This document shows, one piece after another, positions 26,226-35,083 of a stretch of DNA of 64,000 nt. The stretch is from Chitinispirillaceae bacterium (GTDB lineage Bacteria > Fibrobacterota > Chitinivibrionia > Chitinivibrionales > Chitinispirillaceae): the NCBI GenBank assembly GCA_016930275.1, contig JAFGHA010000078.1, positions 1-64,000 on the forward strand, written 5' to 3'. The position numbers were made by a program, and so were the translations under genes. Numbering within the stretch: the first letter of the stretch is position 1; each line of letters starts with the position of its first letter. Below the pieces are notes generated by a model. That model was not told where the DNA came from. It did no database searches and worked only from the letters and a program-made list of their open reading frames with translations.

Positions 26226-26993
26226 TCACAACCCGGCCGCGAACAGTGCCGCGCCGAAGGCGCCGGTAAATTGCGCATCGGGGACGATCATCGCCTTGGT
26301 GGAAAACAGTTCGCCGAGAATTGCGGCGAGCACCGGGTTGTGCGCAACCACGCCGCCGGTGAGCACCATGCACCCGTCAATGCGGTCCATTTCGAAAATT
26401 CTCCGTGCCACCGACTTGAAAGCACCGTAGACGATATCTTCCACCGGTACTCCCGCACGGATTTTTTCAATCACTTCGGTGGCGGCGAAAACAGTGCAGA
26501 AACTGCCCAGCTCCACCGTGCCGGTCGATTTTTCGGCAAGGTCATTGAGATCACTGATGTCAATAGCAAGTTTGTGGGCGACTTCCTCAATGAAGGCGCC
26601 GGTGCCTGCTGCGCATTTCCGGTTCATTTTGAAACCGGTTCGTTTACCCGTTTCGTCAATATGGATTACCTTGCTGTCCTGTGCTCCTATATCGATGACG
26701 GTCATCCGTCCATGAACGTGAAAGAACGCACCTCTGCCATGACAGGCGATTTCGGTCATGGTGTCGTCGGACCAGTCGACATTGCCGCGTCCATAACCGG
26801 TGGAAATGACCTTCATGATATTGTTACGATCAATTCCCGCCTTTTCGCAACAGGTCGTGAGCAGTGCTTCGGCGGTTTCGCCGTAGTTGACTCCCGACCG
26901 CTGCAGATTTTTTGCGACAATGTTTCCGGTCGTGTCGGTGACAACCAGCTTGGCGGTTGATGCACCGATGTCAATTCCACCGAAATACGCCAT
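26226..26993 (-). CDS. ATPase activator of the 2-hydroxyacyl-CoA dehydratase / DCCP reductase family
   Basis: 255 residues of the ASKHA fold (BadF/BadG/BcrA/HgdC family). Phosphate loops GIDIGASTAKLV and VIDIGAQDSK and the adenosine loop VLTGGVVAHNPV are complete. The two Cys that hold the inter-subunit [4Fe-4S] cluster are in NRKCAAGTG and GSFCTVFA. Such homodimers use ATP to drive a low-potential electron into a partner enzyme. The partner gene lies 10 bases upstream. AAGGGA precedes the ATG. Equal length to HgdC and to double-cubane protein reductases. Confidence 0.93.
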   Translation of the reverse strand: MAYFGGIDIGASTAKLVVTDTTGNIVAKNLQRSGVNYGETAEALLTTCCEKAGIDRNNIMKVISTGYGRGNVDWSDDTMTEIACHGRGAFFHVHGRMTVIDIGAQDSKVIHIDETGKRTGFKMNRKCAAGTGAFIEEVAHKLAIDISDLNDLAEKSTGTVELGSFCTVFAATEVIEKIRAGVPVEDIVYGAFKSVARRIFEMDRIDGCMVLTGGVVAHNPVLAAILGELFSTKAMIVPDAQFTGAFGAALFAAGL

Positions 26994-27003
26994 TCAGTTT
27001 CCC

Positions 27004-28233
27004 TTACTGTTGAGCGAGCTGTTCGACGAACGCTTCGATATTGGTACGGGCCTGTTCTTCGGAATAGAGGCGCAGGTCGTTGAGATCACCGTCGATGACA
27101 ACGTACGGCTTGCCGGTTTTCTCCTGCAGACGACGGGGCATGTCGTACCTGCTGTTTGAATTGTTCGGACAGGTTTTGGCATTGTGGTAAAGAATTCCGT
27201 CCACCTTGAACTCATCGACCATACGGGCGATATACGCTTCTTTCGGTCCGTCGCTGCGGCAGATAAAGAGGTTGCTGTAGGCACGCGCCATGCTTTCGAA
27301 CGGATTGTCGGGATCGAAATCCTCGAAAATCCAGCTGTTGCAGTAGGTCGAAGCCACAACGGCGGTATGCAGTTCCATAAACTGGACTGCGTTGCTTTTC
27401 AGTTTGCCCCACACCGGCATGCCTTCCCAGTAGATCCGGTATGATTCTCCGTCAACTGCAGCGATCCCGCCGGTGATCCGTTCTTTGAGTTCCGGCAGCA
27501 GGATGTTGTAATAATCGATGGCCTCCTGCGTACCGCGCAGTACTACCGCCGGTCCCATCTGAATCGTTCCGTCGAAAAAAGAAAGCGGTGCCGGTACATT
27601 GGCGGCAGTGTGCAGTACTTCTTTCCAGAGCTCACTGCATTTACGTGACAGGGCGATGACCTCTCTCAAACGGTCAATGTCGAATCGTTTACCGATAATC
27701 GATTCAAGCGGTCGCACGAGCCCTTCGATCTGCCGGGTTACGGTATCGATAACCGGTTTGTCAACCTCACCGATTCCTCTGGGGGTATGAATGCCGATAC
27801 AGGGAACGTTCCATTCGCGGGCGTAAAATTCAAACCAGTCCTTGACGTCGCGGCACTGGTTGGTGTTGTAGACGAGCACATCCGCCTGCGGAGGTCCCGT
27901 GAATCCCATTTTACGGAAAGGACCGTCTCCCTTGAGATAGGAACCGATATCACTGGTGAGGTAGGAGCAGATATCGGGTGAGTACCCGCGGGCATTCGCG
28001 AAAGGGATCGTCTCGCCTGCCATACGGGTGGCACCGAGCATCGCGCCGTAATTTTCTGGAAAATACACGCGAAATCCAAGGGCACGCAAAAGCTCCGCCG
28101 GACCAACGCTGGTACACCAGGCGATTTTCGCTTTTTCCGCTTCCGGGCCCATGAGACTGTTGAAATAGGCATCCATGAACCCCTTCATGGCTTTCGTGGC
28201 GGCGATTTTCCTGGGCTCTACGGTTTTCGGCAT
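27004..28233 (-). CDS. HgdB/BcrC-type Fe-S protein, single subunit; double-cubane-cluster-protein-like
   Basis: 409 residues, family of 2-hydroxyglutaryl-CoA dehydratase D component (PF06050). Opening AWCTSVGPAELLRALGF and Cys in SPDICSYL, NTNQCRDVKD, LFICRSDG and NAKTCPNNS are potential cluster ligands. True dehydratases and benzoyl-CoA reductases need two related subunits, yet only one is encoded beside the activator. This one-plus-one layout is that of the double-cubane cluster proteins, which carry an [8Fe-9S] centre and reduce small molecules. No CoA-transferase or acyl-CoA gene adjoins. GAGGAA precedes ATG. Function: ATP-driven reduction of an unknown substrate. Confidence 0.8.
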   Translation of the reverse strand: MPKTVEPRKIAATKAMKGFMDAYFNSLMGPEAEKAKIAWCTSVGPAELLRALGFRVYFPENYGAMLGATRMAGETIPFANARGYSPDICSYLTSDIGSYLKGDGPFRKMGFTGPPQADVLVYNTNQCRDVKDWFEFYAREWNVPCIGIHTPRGIGEVDKPVIDTVTRQIEGLVRPLESIIGKRFDIDRLREVIALSRKCSELWKEVLHTAANVPAPLSFFDGTIQMGPAVVLRGTQEAIDYYNILLPELKERITGGIAAVDGESYRIYWEGMPVWGKLKSNAVQFMELHTAVVASTYCNSWIFEDFDPDNPFESMARAYSNLFICRSDGPKEAYIARMVDEFKVDGILYHNAKTCPNNSNSRYDMPRRLQEKTGKPYVVIDGDLNDLRLYSEEQARTNIEAFVEQLAQQ

Positions 28234-28359
28234 CGGTTATTCCTCAATCATTTGTTTCCGGTAGTGTGCAATCCGGATGGTGATCCGTGGTAGAGACGTT
28301 GCGCGCAACGTCGCTGCGGGTATGAACCGGAAGATAACGGTTGCGCGGTTGCAACGGAA

Positions 28360-29331
28360 TCAGAATTCCAGTGTGACCTTGAGCGCATCGGTTGCATTGG
28401 CTGCGTACAGGGCGAACGCTTCCGGCGCTTTATCCCACGGAAAGCGGGGGGTGACAATATCCCGGAGCGCGGAGGCGCGGTTGTCAACCACCATATCGGC
28501 AGCGGTCTGGAAATAGGCGCCGCACTCGGGGCCCACACAGGTGTTGATCTGAATGTTTGAACGGAACACATGATACCAGGGGAACCGGACAAGTTCCGTA
28601 TGCGGCATACCGAACACCAGCAGGCGTCCGTAATTACGCAGGCAGAAGACCGCCGTGTTGAGTGAGGATTCCTTCCCCGCGGCATCGACGATGAAATCGC
28701 ATTTTTCCCCGCCGGTCAGGTCGTTGATTGCAGCGACAGGATCGTCCTTGGAAGCGTTGATGACCGCATCCGCCATGTAACGTTTCGACCACTTCAGTCT
28801 CCAGTCCAGAATATCAACGGCAAATACCTTGCGTGCCCCGAACAACCGGAGGATATGGGTGAAAATAAGTCCCATTGATCCCTGACCGATGACCGCACAG
28901 GTTTTATTGATTATCGATTCTTCCGTAAGGGCGAGTGCGCGGAGGACGGTTGATAGCGGTTGGGCGATGATGAGGGTGCAGGGATCCGGATCATCCTGGG
29001 GAAGACGCGCAATGGAGGGCGGGCGACTGACGATATATTCCGCGAATCCGAAGTGTCCTTCCGGCTGCGCCAGAACCAGGGTTCCCTCTTTCCAGGCGGG
29101 GTGACGCGAACGGGTGATGAAACCGATATTTTCGTGCCCGGTACTCCCGGCGGGGGCCGGGTACGACATGATTTTTTCCCAGACTCCCTCGCCGGTATAA
29201 TGACCCATATTGCTGCCGCACATACCGACCGAAGTACACTTGACCTGTATTTCACCTTCCACCGGTTCCGGGACGGTAACGTCGTCGAGCATGGTTATCT
29301 GCCCGGGAGCGGTAAACTGGAGCGCTTTCAT
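28360..29331 (-). CDS. Medium-chain dehydrogenase/reductase (zinc-type, no structural zinc loop)
   Basis: 323 residues from ATG 29331 with GAGGTG upstream. GroES-like N-terminal domain with the catalytic-zinc candidates Cys in GMCGSN and His-Glu in GSTGHENIGF; the four-Cys structural loop is absent. The Rossmann fold is seen at IGQGSMGLIFTHILRLFGA, then VFAVDILDWR, which suggests NAD(H) preference because of the Asp. Glucose-dehydrogenase-like relatives share the short loop. It is 126 bases upstream of the HgdB-like gene on the same strand and may share a transcript, but the substrate is unknown. Confidence 0.82.
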   Translation of the reverse strand: MKALQFTAPGQITMLDDVTVPEPVEGEIQVKCTSVGMCGSNMGHYTGEGVWEKIMSYPAPAGSTGHENIGFITRSRHPAWKEGTLVLAQPEGHFGFAEYIVSRPPSIARLPQDDPDPCTLIIAQPLSTVLRALALTEESIINKTCAVIGQGSMGLIFTHILRLFGARKVFAVDILDWRLKWSKRYMADAVINASKDDPVAAINDLTGGEKCDFIVDAAGKESSLNTAVFCLRNYGRLLVFGMPHTELVRFPWYHVFRSNIQINTCVGPECGAYFQTAADMVVDNRASALRDIVTPRFPWDKAPEAFALYAANATDALKVTLEF

Positions 29332-29712
29332 CAATGCATTCACCTCAAACTTTGTCTGATCTTGCTGTTGCAATCATATTATACGGGAAGTTCCTGCTTC
29401 CGGCGCGGGAGGCGGGGAATTTTCACCGGATGTAGGTACAGAAAACGGATGACTTTCTAACATAAAATACGGTCCTGTTGTAATGCAAGCGTCAAAAAGG
29501 ATAATGGCATGAAAACAGGCCTGAAAAGGTTGTTTCGGATACCATTCAGCGAAATCCGGACCGGGTAATTGGTATTGCTTTCGGAGGGTTGGCGCTGACC
29601 ATCCGGCGCTCCAGCTTGAATGAGGCATATACCGGTAATATTCCGATAGTATTTTTCGATTCGTACGATGTTAACAGTTGAACTCAAAATTTACTACACC
29701 TAGGGAGAATGC
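29332..29712. other. Divergent intergenic region
   Basis: Lies between two oppositely directed MDR dehydrogenase genes and should contain both promoters. TTGAAC occurs near 29677 but without a matching -10 element. No hairpin or small gene with a ribosome site is seen. Confidence 0.35.
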
Positions 29713-30744
29713 ATGCAGGCTGTCCGCCTTACCGCCGGAAGAACACTTGAACTCACCGATGTGCCTGCCCCGAAGCCGGGGCCGGATGAAATTCTTGTTG
29801 CGGTAAGATCGGTCGGTATCTGCGCATCGGATGTTCACTATTACAAACACGGGGGTATCGGTAATCAGCGTTGTGTTTATCCGCATTCACTCGGCCATGA
29901 ATGTTCCGCCAAAGTGGTGAAGGCACCGTCGCACTCCGTTTTCAGGGAAGGCGACCGGGTTGCGGTTGAACCCGGCCGGTATTGTTTCAGGTGTGAACAC
30001 TGCCGGGAAGGAAAGTACAACCGGTGTCCGAATGTCAGATTTTTAGGCGGGCCGAATGAAGCGGGGGCGTTTCAGGAGTATCTTTCTCTGCATGAGAGTC
30101 AGTTGGTGAAGATTCCCGACAGCATGAGTTTTGATGAGGCCGCACTGCTGGAACCGATGGGAGTCGGGTATCACGCGGTGGTACTGAGTGCGCTTAAACC
30201 CGGAGAAAGCATCGCGGTGTTCGGTGCGGGGGCGGTCGGATTGTGTACTCTTGCGCTTGCCAGAGCATGCGGTGCGGGGGAGACGTTTCTCTTCGACCGT
30301 GTTCAGTATCGTCTTGATTTTTCAGGAAAACAGTACGGGCCGGATCACTGTGTCAACAGTGATGTCGTTGATCCGCTGGAATATATCAGAGAAACGACCG
30401 GTGGCAGGATGGTTGATTGTGTATTCGAGGCGGTCGGGGCCGGGCAGACGTTCGGCTGGGCTTTCGAGGCGGCCCGTATCGGCGGCAGGGTTATGCTGAT
30501 CGGTATTCCTCCCGATGAACAAATTTGGTTCGATCCGCATTCACAACGTCGCCGTGAATTGCTGGTGCAGAATGTGCGGCGCTCCAATAGGGCATTGCAT
30601 CCCTGTATACGACTCATCGAAAGAAAAACGGTATCTATTGCACCGCTGGCGACGCACCGTTTTCCTCTGGATCGGATTTCCGAAGCAATGTATCTGGCTG
30701 AAACGTATGAGGATGGAGCCGTCCGGGTAATGATCCGAATGTAA
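29713..30744 (+). CDS. Zinc-dependent polyol/alcohol dehydrogenase (sorbitol dehydrogenase-like MDR)
   Basis: 343 residues. AGGGAG lies 6 bases before ATG. Catalytic zinc ligands are the Cys in GICASDVHYYKHG, the His-Glu in LGHECSAKVV and the later Glu in LLEPMGVGYHA. The structural zinc loop is complete (C-x2-C-x2-C-x7-C near residues 97-111). Nucleotide-binding GAGAVGLCTLALARACGA. The VHYYKHG sequence is typical for sorbitol/xylitol dehydrogenases, oxidising polyols with NAD. Alone on its strand, opposite to the other MDR gene. Exact substrate not determinable. Confidence 0.88.
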   Translation: MQAVRLTAGRTLELTDVPAPKPGPDEILVAVRSVGICASDVHYYKHGGIGNQRCVYPHSLGHECSAKVVKAPSHSVFREGDRVAVEPGRYCFRCEHCREGKYNRCPNVRFLGGPNEAGAFQEYLSLHESQLVKIPDSMSFDEAALLEPMGVGYHAVVLSALKPGESIAVFGAGAVGLCTLALARACGAGETFLFDRVQYRLDFSGKQYGPDHCVNSDVVDPLEYIRETTGGRMVDCVFEAVGAGQTFGWAFEAARIGGRVMLIGIPPDEQIWFDPHSQRRRELLVQNVRRSNRALHPCIRLIERKTVSIAPLATHRFPLDRISEAMYLAETYEDGAVRVMIRM

Positions 30745-30771
30745 TTTCGGGAGTCATTGACGTTTCGTCTG

Positions 30772-30789
30772 CTGAGTCATGTCACTCAG
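30772..30789. terminator. Small hairpin between convergent genes
   Basis: CTGAGT/ACTCAG stem with a six-base loop in the 54-base gap between the polyol dehydrogenase and the CHAP gene. No T-run, so a weak or non-functional terminator. Confidence 0.3.
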
Positions 30790-30798
30790 AGTGAAATA

Positions 30799-31950
30799 TC
30801 AGAACACCACTTCCGTAGTGCCGCTTCTCCGGCCGATTCCGTCGATATAGGTTGTTCCGCTCTGGGCTTCGTAGTCCCTCCACCGCGGGATTTTTCTGAG
30901 CATCACCGTGTTGTTGACGTTTCCTTCAACCGAGTAAAGCGTATCGTTCGATACGTACCGCACGATTCCGCTGTGACCGCCGCCCGAGGTTTCGTACCGG
31001 ATATAATCGCCGGGTGCGGGCTGAAACGTCTCCCAGTTATCGGAGGTACGATCGATGAACTGCGCCTTCTGCCGAAACCAGGACCGGATCTGCGTCGAGC
31101 CCTGCAGCATCCAGCCTCCCTGAGTACCACCGGTAAAGGGGTAGCCACCTGCTTCATACGCCCATGCAACGAATTCAGAACACCAGGCTTCGTAATCATG
31201 GGCGCCGTCGCCGGTTTTCATGAGATAGTTCACGATACCGTTGGGATAGTCCGTCAGATCCTTTCCGACTTCATCGGGGTAACGTCCATTCTCGGCGATT
31301 GCAAGATCGATCACTTCATAGGGAATCAGATCGAGTTTGATCGAGAGGTTATCCTCCAGCGAGGAACGAAAAATTGCAAGCTCGACGGTTTCTTTCCGGG
31401 TGATAACGAGTGAATCACCGGCGCTTCCATCTGCCTGTTTCAACAATACGGCTCCTTCATTCCGTATCGTACCATCCAGCCATCTGCAGATGATTCTGTC
31501 GTTTACTTTCATTATCGCGAACCGGAACGATTGACGGTCACACGTGAGTATCGCAAGCTGCATTTTCGAGGAAATGATACCATCGGCAATCCGGATCGGC
31601 TGTCCGGGCCGGATATGGTCAACTGCACGGAGCTGTGATCCGTTCAGGCCGAAAATCTTCAGGCTGATTGATGAATACCGTCGGGATTCCGGAATCGTCA
31701 ATTGACCTTCTTTGAAGGTAATCCGTTCGCCTGAAAAGGGTACCGACCGGGTGACCGAGGTTCCGCTTTTTCTGAGGAGAAATTTCCCCTCAGCATCGGT
31801 GGTGTCGCGGACCCGGCTCTGCTGTAGTGAAATTATCAGTCCCTCAACCGGCACATTTGCCTGATTAACGATCGTACCGCTTAAATTAACTTCCTGTGCA
31901 ACGATGATCGAAGCTGAGAGAAGACCGACAATAGCGATGGATTGCCACAT
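30799..31950 (-). CDS. Secreted CHAP-type amidase/peptidase with Ig-like N-terminal domain
   Basis: 383 residues from ATG 31950 (AAGGAG 5 bases upstream; GTG two codons earlier also possible). Signal peptide ends near IIVAQ. Residues 22-70 look like a carboxypeptidase-regulatory-like sandwich (LSGTIVNQANVPVEGLIISL, then TDAEGKFLL). The C-terminal 170 residues carry the CHAP layout: catalytic Cys in AWCSEFVAWAYEAG and His in GGGHSGIVRYV with a following acidic strand VEGN. CHAP domains cleave peptidoglycan cross-links or stems. Could remodel own wall or attack others; no immunity gene is nearby. Confidence 0.8.
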   Translation of the reverse strand: MWQSIAIVGLLSASIIVAQEVNLSGTIVNQANVPVEGLIISLQQSRVRDTTDAEGKFLLRKSGTSVTRSVPFSGERITFKEGQLTIPESRRYSSISLKIFGLNGSQLRAVDHIRPGQPIRIADGIISSKMQLAILTCDRQSFRFAIMKVNDRIICRWLDGTIRNEGAVLLKQADGSAGDSLVITRKETVELAIFRSSLEDNLSIKLDLIPYEVIDLAIAENGRYPDEVGKDLTDYPNGIVNYLMKTGDGAHDYEAWCSEFVAWAYEAGGYPFTGGTQGGWMLQGSTQIRSWFRQKAQFIDRTSDNWETFQPAPGDYIRYETSGGGHSGIVRYVSNDTLYSVEGNVNNTVMLRKIPRWRDYEAQSGTTYIDGIGRRSGTTEVVF

Positions 31951-32497
31951 ATGCACTCCTTGATCGTTTGAACGGCGGCCGGAATAGAAATGTGAAAGTA
32001 TATCTGTTCAAAGGAACAATAATGACTACTAGTATAAATGAAAATCCAGTAAAAACAAAATTGAAACACTTTCCCTGGAGTATTCACGATCACCGGGGAT
32101 GTTACGCAGTATATTCGTTAAAAAAGGTGTTTTTTCTGTTCAGTTTTCCATCCACTGCTGTCAAATATAATGAGACCGGTAACAGCAGAAAACCTCAGTA
32201 ACGGCGCTAGTATATTTTCATCATTCATTTCACCGGTTCTGCCGCTGCACCGGAAGAAGAAATAGGAAGCATACGACCGTTCCGCAAAACGAACAGCTGG
32301 AAGTGCTGTACACGCGTATTCATACCGACAGTTGCATCGACATCGTGAACACCGGTGTGCAACCGGATGAATTTCTGCGGAATCCTGAAACGGATGGACG
32401 TTTCGGCTTGACCCTGCTTATTGAAATTGACTCTGGAATCACGGGGTCGCTATGTTCGCACCTGTTTTTTATTCCGGTTGATGTGTCCGTGATACCT
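31951..32497. other. Intergenic region without a supported gene
   Basis: AT-rich from 31960 to 32210. An open plus-strand frame (32303-32698) overlaps the antisense GH30 end and has no ribosome site. The piece 32300-32420 reads in that frame as a plausible protein fragment (SCIDIVNTGVQPDEFL), so a small decayed remnant is possible. No terminator found after the GH30 gene. Confidence 0.35.
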
Positions 32498-34309
32498 TTA
32501 CTGCAGTGCGAAGGCATGAACAGAGGGAGTGTCGCCCGAGTTGATTCGCGCAACATACACCCCCGGTGCGACATTTCCGCCATGTTCATTGGTACGATCC
32601 CAGATCATGGCGGTGTGATTGTTTACCGCCGATCGTTCCAGTTTCTTCATCGTTCTGCCGAAGGCATCGAGTATTACGCACGTAACGGTTGTACCTGATG
32701 CCGCGGGAATTGAAAACCGGACGGTTGCCCCGACGGATCTCACCGAGACAGTCTGTTTTTTTACGACCGAAACCGCATCACGCCTGACGGCGACCGGATC
32801 TGAAATCAGAAAGGTATTCAGTGAATTCGCCGGAATGGTAGGTTTGAATTTCATCGATCCGATTTTAACGGCAACGGTTATATCCGTGGGCGATGAGTTC
32901 CGTGCAACCAGTATTTTGTCACCGTTGGGATTACGGAACGCCATCATATCACCATCGGTAACGCCTTCCCCGATATTCTCGCTCAACAGATACATGCCGC
33001 CAACGTTATAATTTCCTCCGGTCGCTATTCTATGCGCTCCCGGTTTCACGAAGTGACTGAAGTGCTGAGCCGCGTAGAACTGCGGGTTATACCGTACCTC
33101 TTTCGTTGTCTGATCAACGGATATCATGGAATTCTGCGGCCAGGGATTGGTGATGGAATTGCTGATTCCTTTCTCGTCGAGGACGATGTTCCATTGACAG
33201 TAGGAATTGATGCCCGCGCGAAACCACTGCAGCATCCGGTGGAAGGTGAATACCCCGTAGGCCCAGTCGTTTGGCGCAGCCTCAGCGTTGTACTCCGGCT
33301 GCCAGTAAAAGTTGCCGCACTGGGTTTCCGTTTGCATCATTTTCACCTCAGGATAGTTCGTCACCACTTCTGCGGTGAACTGCAGCGCATTCCATTGCAT
33401 ACCGACTCCCGAGATGTAAGGATTCGCATCGGGGTCGCCGAGTGTCGGCGGAATGTATTCCGGATAAAAACTGGTAAAGCCGGGGTTGGTGCTATGCAGA
33501 GTGCCGGCCCAGATCTCGGTGGCGAGTCCGTTGGTTCTCAGCTGCGGGCCGATGTAATCCTTGATGAGTATTCCCATTTCCGCACCGGACATTTCACAGG
33601 CGGGGTAACCGTTTCCGGTGATGTTCGGTTCATTCTGGATGTGGACGGCGTAGATATGAATTCCTTCCAGCTCCATATTTTCGATCCATTTCTGGAAGTA
33701 AAGTGCATAGGCTTTTCTCGTCGCATCATCGGTTTTCAGACTGCCGTCGATCATGTTGTTGTTCTGCTTCATCCAGGCCGGGGGAGAGTGCGGGGATCCC
33801 CAGAAAAGCATGGCCGGGTTGATCGCCTTTGCCGCGAGTGCGAACGGTATGACATTGACCCGGTCCTTTTCGAGTGAAAAGTTGCTCATGGTATAGTCAT
33901 CGGGGGTGTCGTCACAGGAATACAGCGACAGGGAATAATCGTTCGCACCCATGCTGATCCGGCCGATATTCATGGCGCATGCCGCAGTATCGAAAATCGC
34001 TTTCATGACCTCATCTCTTTTGGCGTCTGAAAGCACCTTCATCGCATGCCATCCGTGTTCGTTGATTGCGCCGCCCCACCCGTCGATTACCTGGTATTTT
34101 GTTTCTTCGTCTATTTCGATATACCGGGTGGTATCGTCATCCCATTCACTCAGATCAAGCGTTTCCTTATCCACCCACCTGTTCTGCTCGGTGGTACTTA
34201 TCCACGAGACACTTTCCAGTGTACTTTCAGCATTGATCCCGATGGCAACTGAACAGACCGCGATGCTGAATATGGTATGCCATCCCGATTTCAATAACTT
34301 TCTGCGCAT
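32498..34309 (-). CDS. Secreted glycoside hydrolase family 30 enzyme with C-terminal sorting-like domain
   Basis: 603 residues from ATG 34309 (GGGAG 8 bases upstream). Signal peptide to about residue 27. The GH30 (beta/alpha)8 domain covers about 60-480: DGWGGAINEHG, SMGANDYSLSLYS, WGSPHSPPAWMKQN, acid/base Glu in VHIQNEPN and nucleophile Glu in MQTETQCG. The pattern is closest to glucosylceramidase/endo-beta-1,6-glucanase subgroups rather than glucuronoxylanases. The last 80 residues are a FlgD-like domain (VTCVILDAFGRTMKKL, then GVYVARI). Likely attacks beta-linked polysaccharide outside the cell. Confidence 0.88.
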   Translation of the reverse strand: MRRKLLKSGWHTIFSIAVCSVAIGINAESTLESVSWISTTEQNRWVDKETLDLSEWDDDTTRYIEIDEETKYQVIDGWGGAINEHGWHAMKVLSDAKRDEVMKAIFDTAACAMNIGRISMGANDYSLSLYSCDDTPDDYTMSNFSLEKDRVNVIPFALAAKAINPAMLFWGSPHSPPAWMKQNNNMIDGSLKTDDATRKAYALYFQKWIENMELEGIHIYAVHIQNEPNITGNGYPACEMSGAEMGILIKDYIGPQLRTNGLATEIWAGTLHSTNPGFTSFYPEYIPPTLGDPDANPYISGVGMQWNALQFTAEVVTNYPEVKMMQTETQCGNFYWQPEYNAEAAPNDWAYGVFTFHRMLQWFRAGINSYCQWNIVLDEKGISNSITNPWPQNSMISVDQTTKEVRYNPQFYAAQHFSHFVKPGAHRIATGGNYNVGGMYLLSENIGEGVTDGDMMAFRNPNGDKILVARNSSPTDITVAVKIGSMKFKPTIPANSLNTFLISDPVAVRRDAVSVVKKQTVSVRSVGATVRFSIPAASGTTVTCVILDAFGRTMKKLERSAVNNHTAMIWDRTNEHGGNVAPGVYVARINSGDTPSVHAFALQ

Positions 34310-35083
34310 CTTTAATTCTCCCATGTAGGTAGATTGAAATATATCCCGATCGACCGATACAACCGCTGCTTCGCAGAATTCTTGAGATGAAAACCTGCAC
34401 GGCCGGCAACCAACCGATTATACAACTCGGCTGACGACAGTCACTTGTCAGTACCGATAAAGTGTCTGATTTCTGTATCCGGTAATATATAAAAAATATG
34501 CGGGATAAACTGCCTATTTGCGGTAATCTCCCCATCACCGCTTCGATTCTGCTCGTTAAAAAATAGGTCTGTTCCGGGATGATGTCAAATTGTCCGTCCG
34601 GGTATCGGGGGTGTCGTTGCAGACGGTTACAACGGAAGCGACGGCTTCTATATAAACACCCCCGGAAGGATTCCCGATAATTATTCCGCTTATCGGTAAT
34701 TCAGTAATAGGGGCAATACGATCCCGTTATCACATGAACCGAAAACCGTCGAACAAAATTGTACCAGCTTCCAAAACTGCAAAACAAAAATGTTGTGGCT
34801 GCAATGTACTGCCGTGGTATGACAGGGCATAATCCGGTAATTCCGGTGTGTTTTCGGGAATTTTCCGGGTTGGCATACCGATTGCGAATATACCAAGCGG
34901 AAATCATTCCGGCCGATTGATGCGTGTTGAGAATCGAATTATCCGCAGTAATCAAGGAGGTGGAAGGAACACTAAAGAAGGGGTTAGGGTAAACCGGATC
35001 GGTACGAAACCGTTTACAACAGGATCGGAAGTATGCCTGAACCGTGTTGAATACGTTCTTTACAAGATACAGGAGGTGTTTTA
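34310..35083. other. Long divergent regulatory region before amtB
   Basis: 774 bases between GH30 and amtB. Holds the sigma-54 promoter at 34871-34885 and about 187 bases of leader after it. In the leader, AAGGAGG at 34954-34960 is a strong ribosome-site-like sequence with no start codon at a usable distance. NtrC-type enhancer sites were looked for upstream but none was convincing by eye. Confidence 0.5.
34871..34885 (+). promoter_or_regulatory. Sigma-54 (RpoN) promoter of amtB-glnK
   Basis: TGGCAT at 34871 and TTGC ending at 34885, with GG (34872-34873) and GC (34884-34885) separated by exactly 10 bases, the diagnostic -24/-12 spacing. Preceded by T and followed by GAA. Predicted start near 34897. 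Fits the known nitrogen-limitation control of amtB-glnK in many bacteria. Confidence 0.8.

Noticed and set aside
26226-28233. Classical amino-acid-fermenting 2-hydroxyacyl-CoA dehydratase
   Set aside because: The second subunit and a CoA-transferase are missing next to it, so the double-cubane-type reading is favoured, without excluding the former.
31968-32201. 77-codon frame in the AT-rich gap between the CHAP and GH30 genes
   Set aside because: No ribosome site and no domain-like pattern; kept as intergenic.
32498-34309. GH30 as glucuronoxylanase (subfamily 8)
   Set aside because: The blocks around DGWGGAINEHG, SPPAWMK and QTETQCG fit the glucosylceramidase/beta-1,6-glucanase type better.
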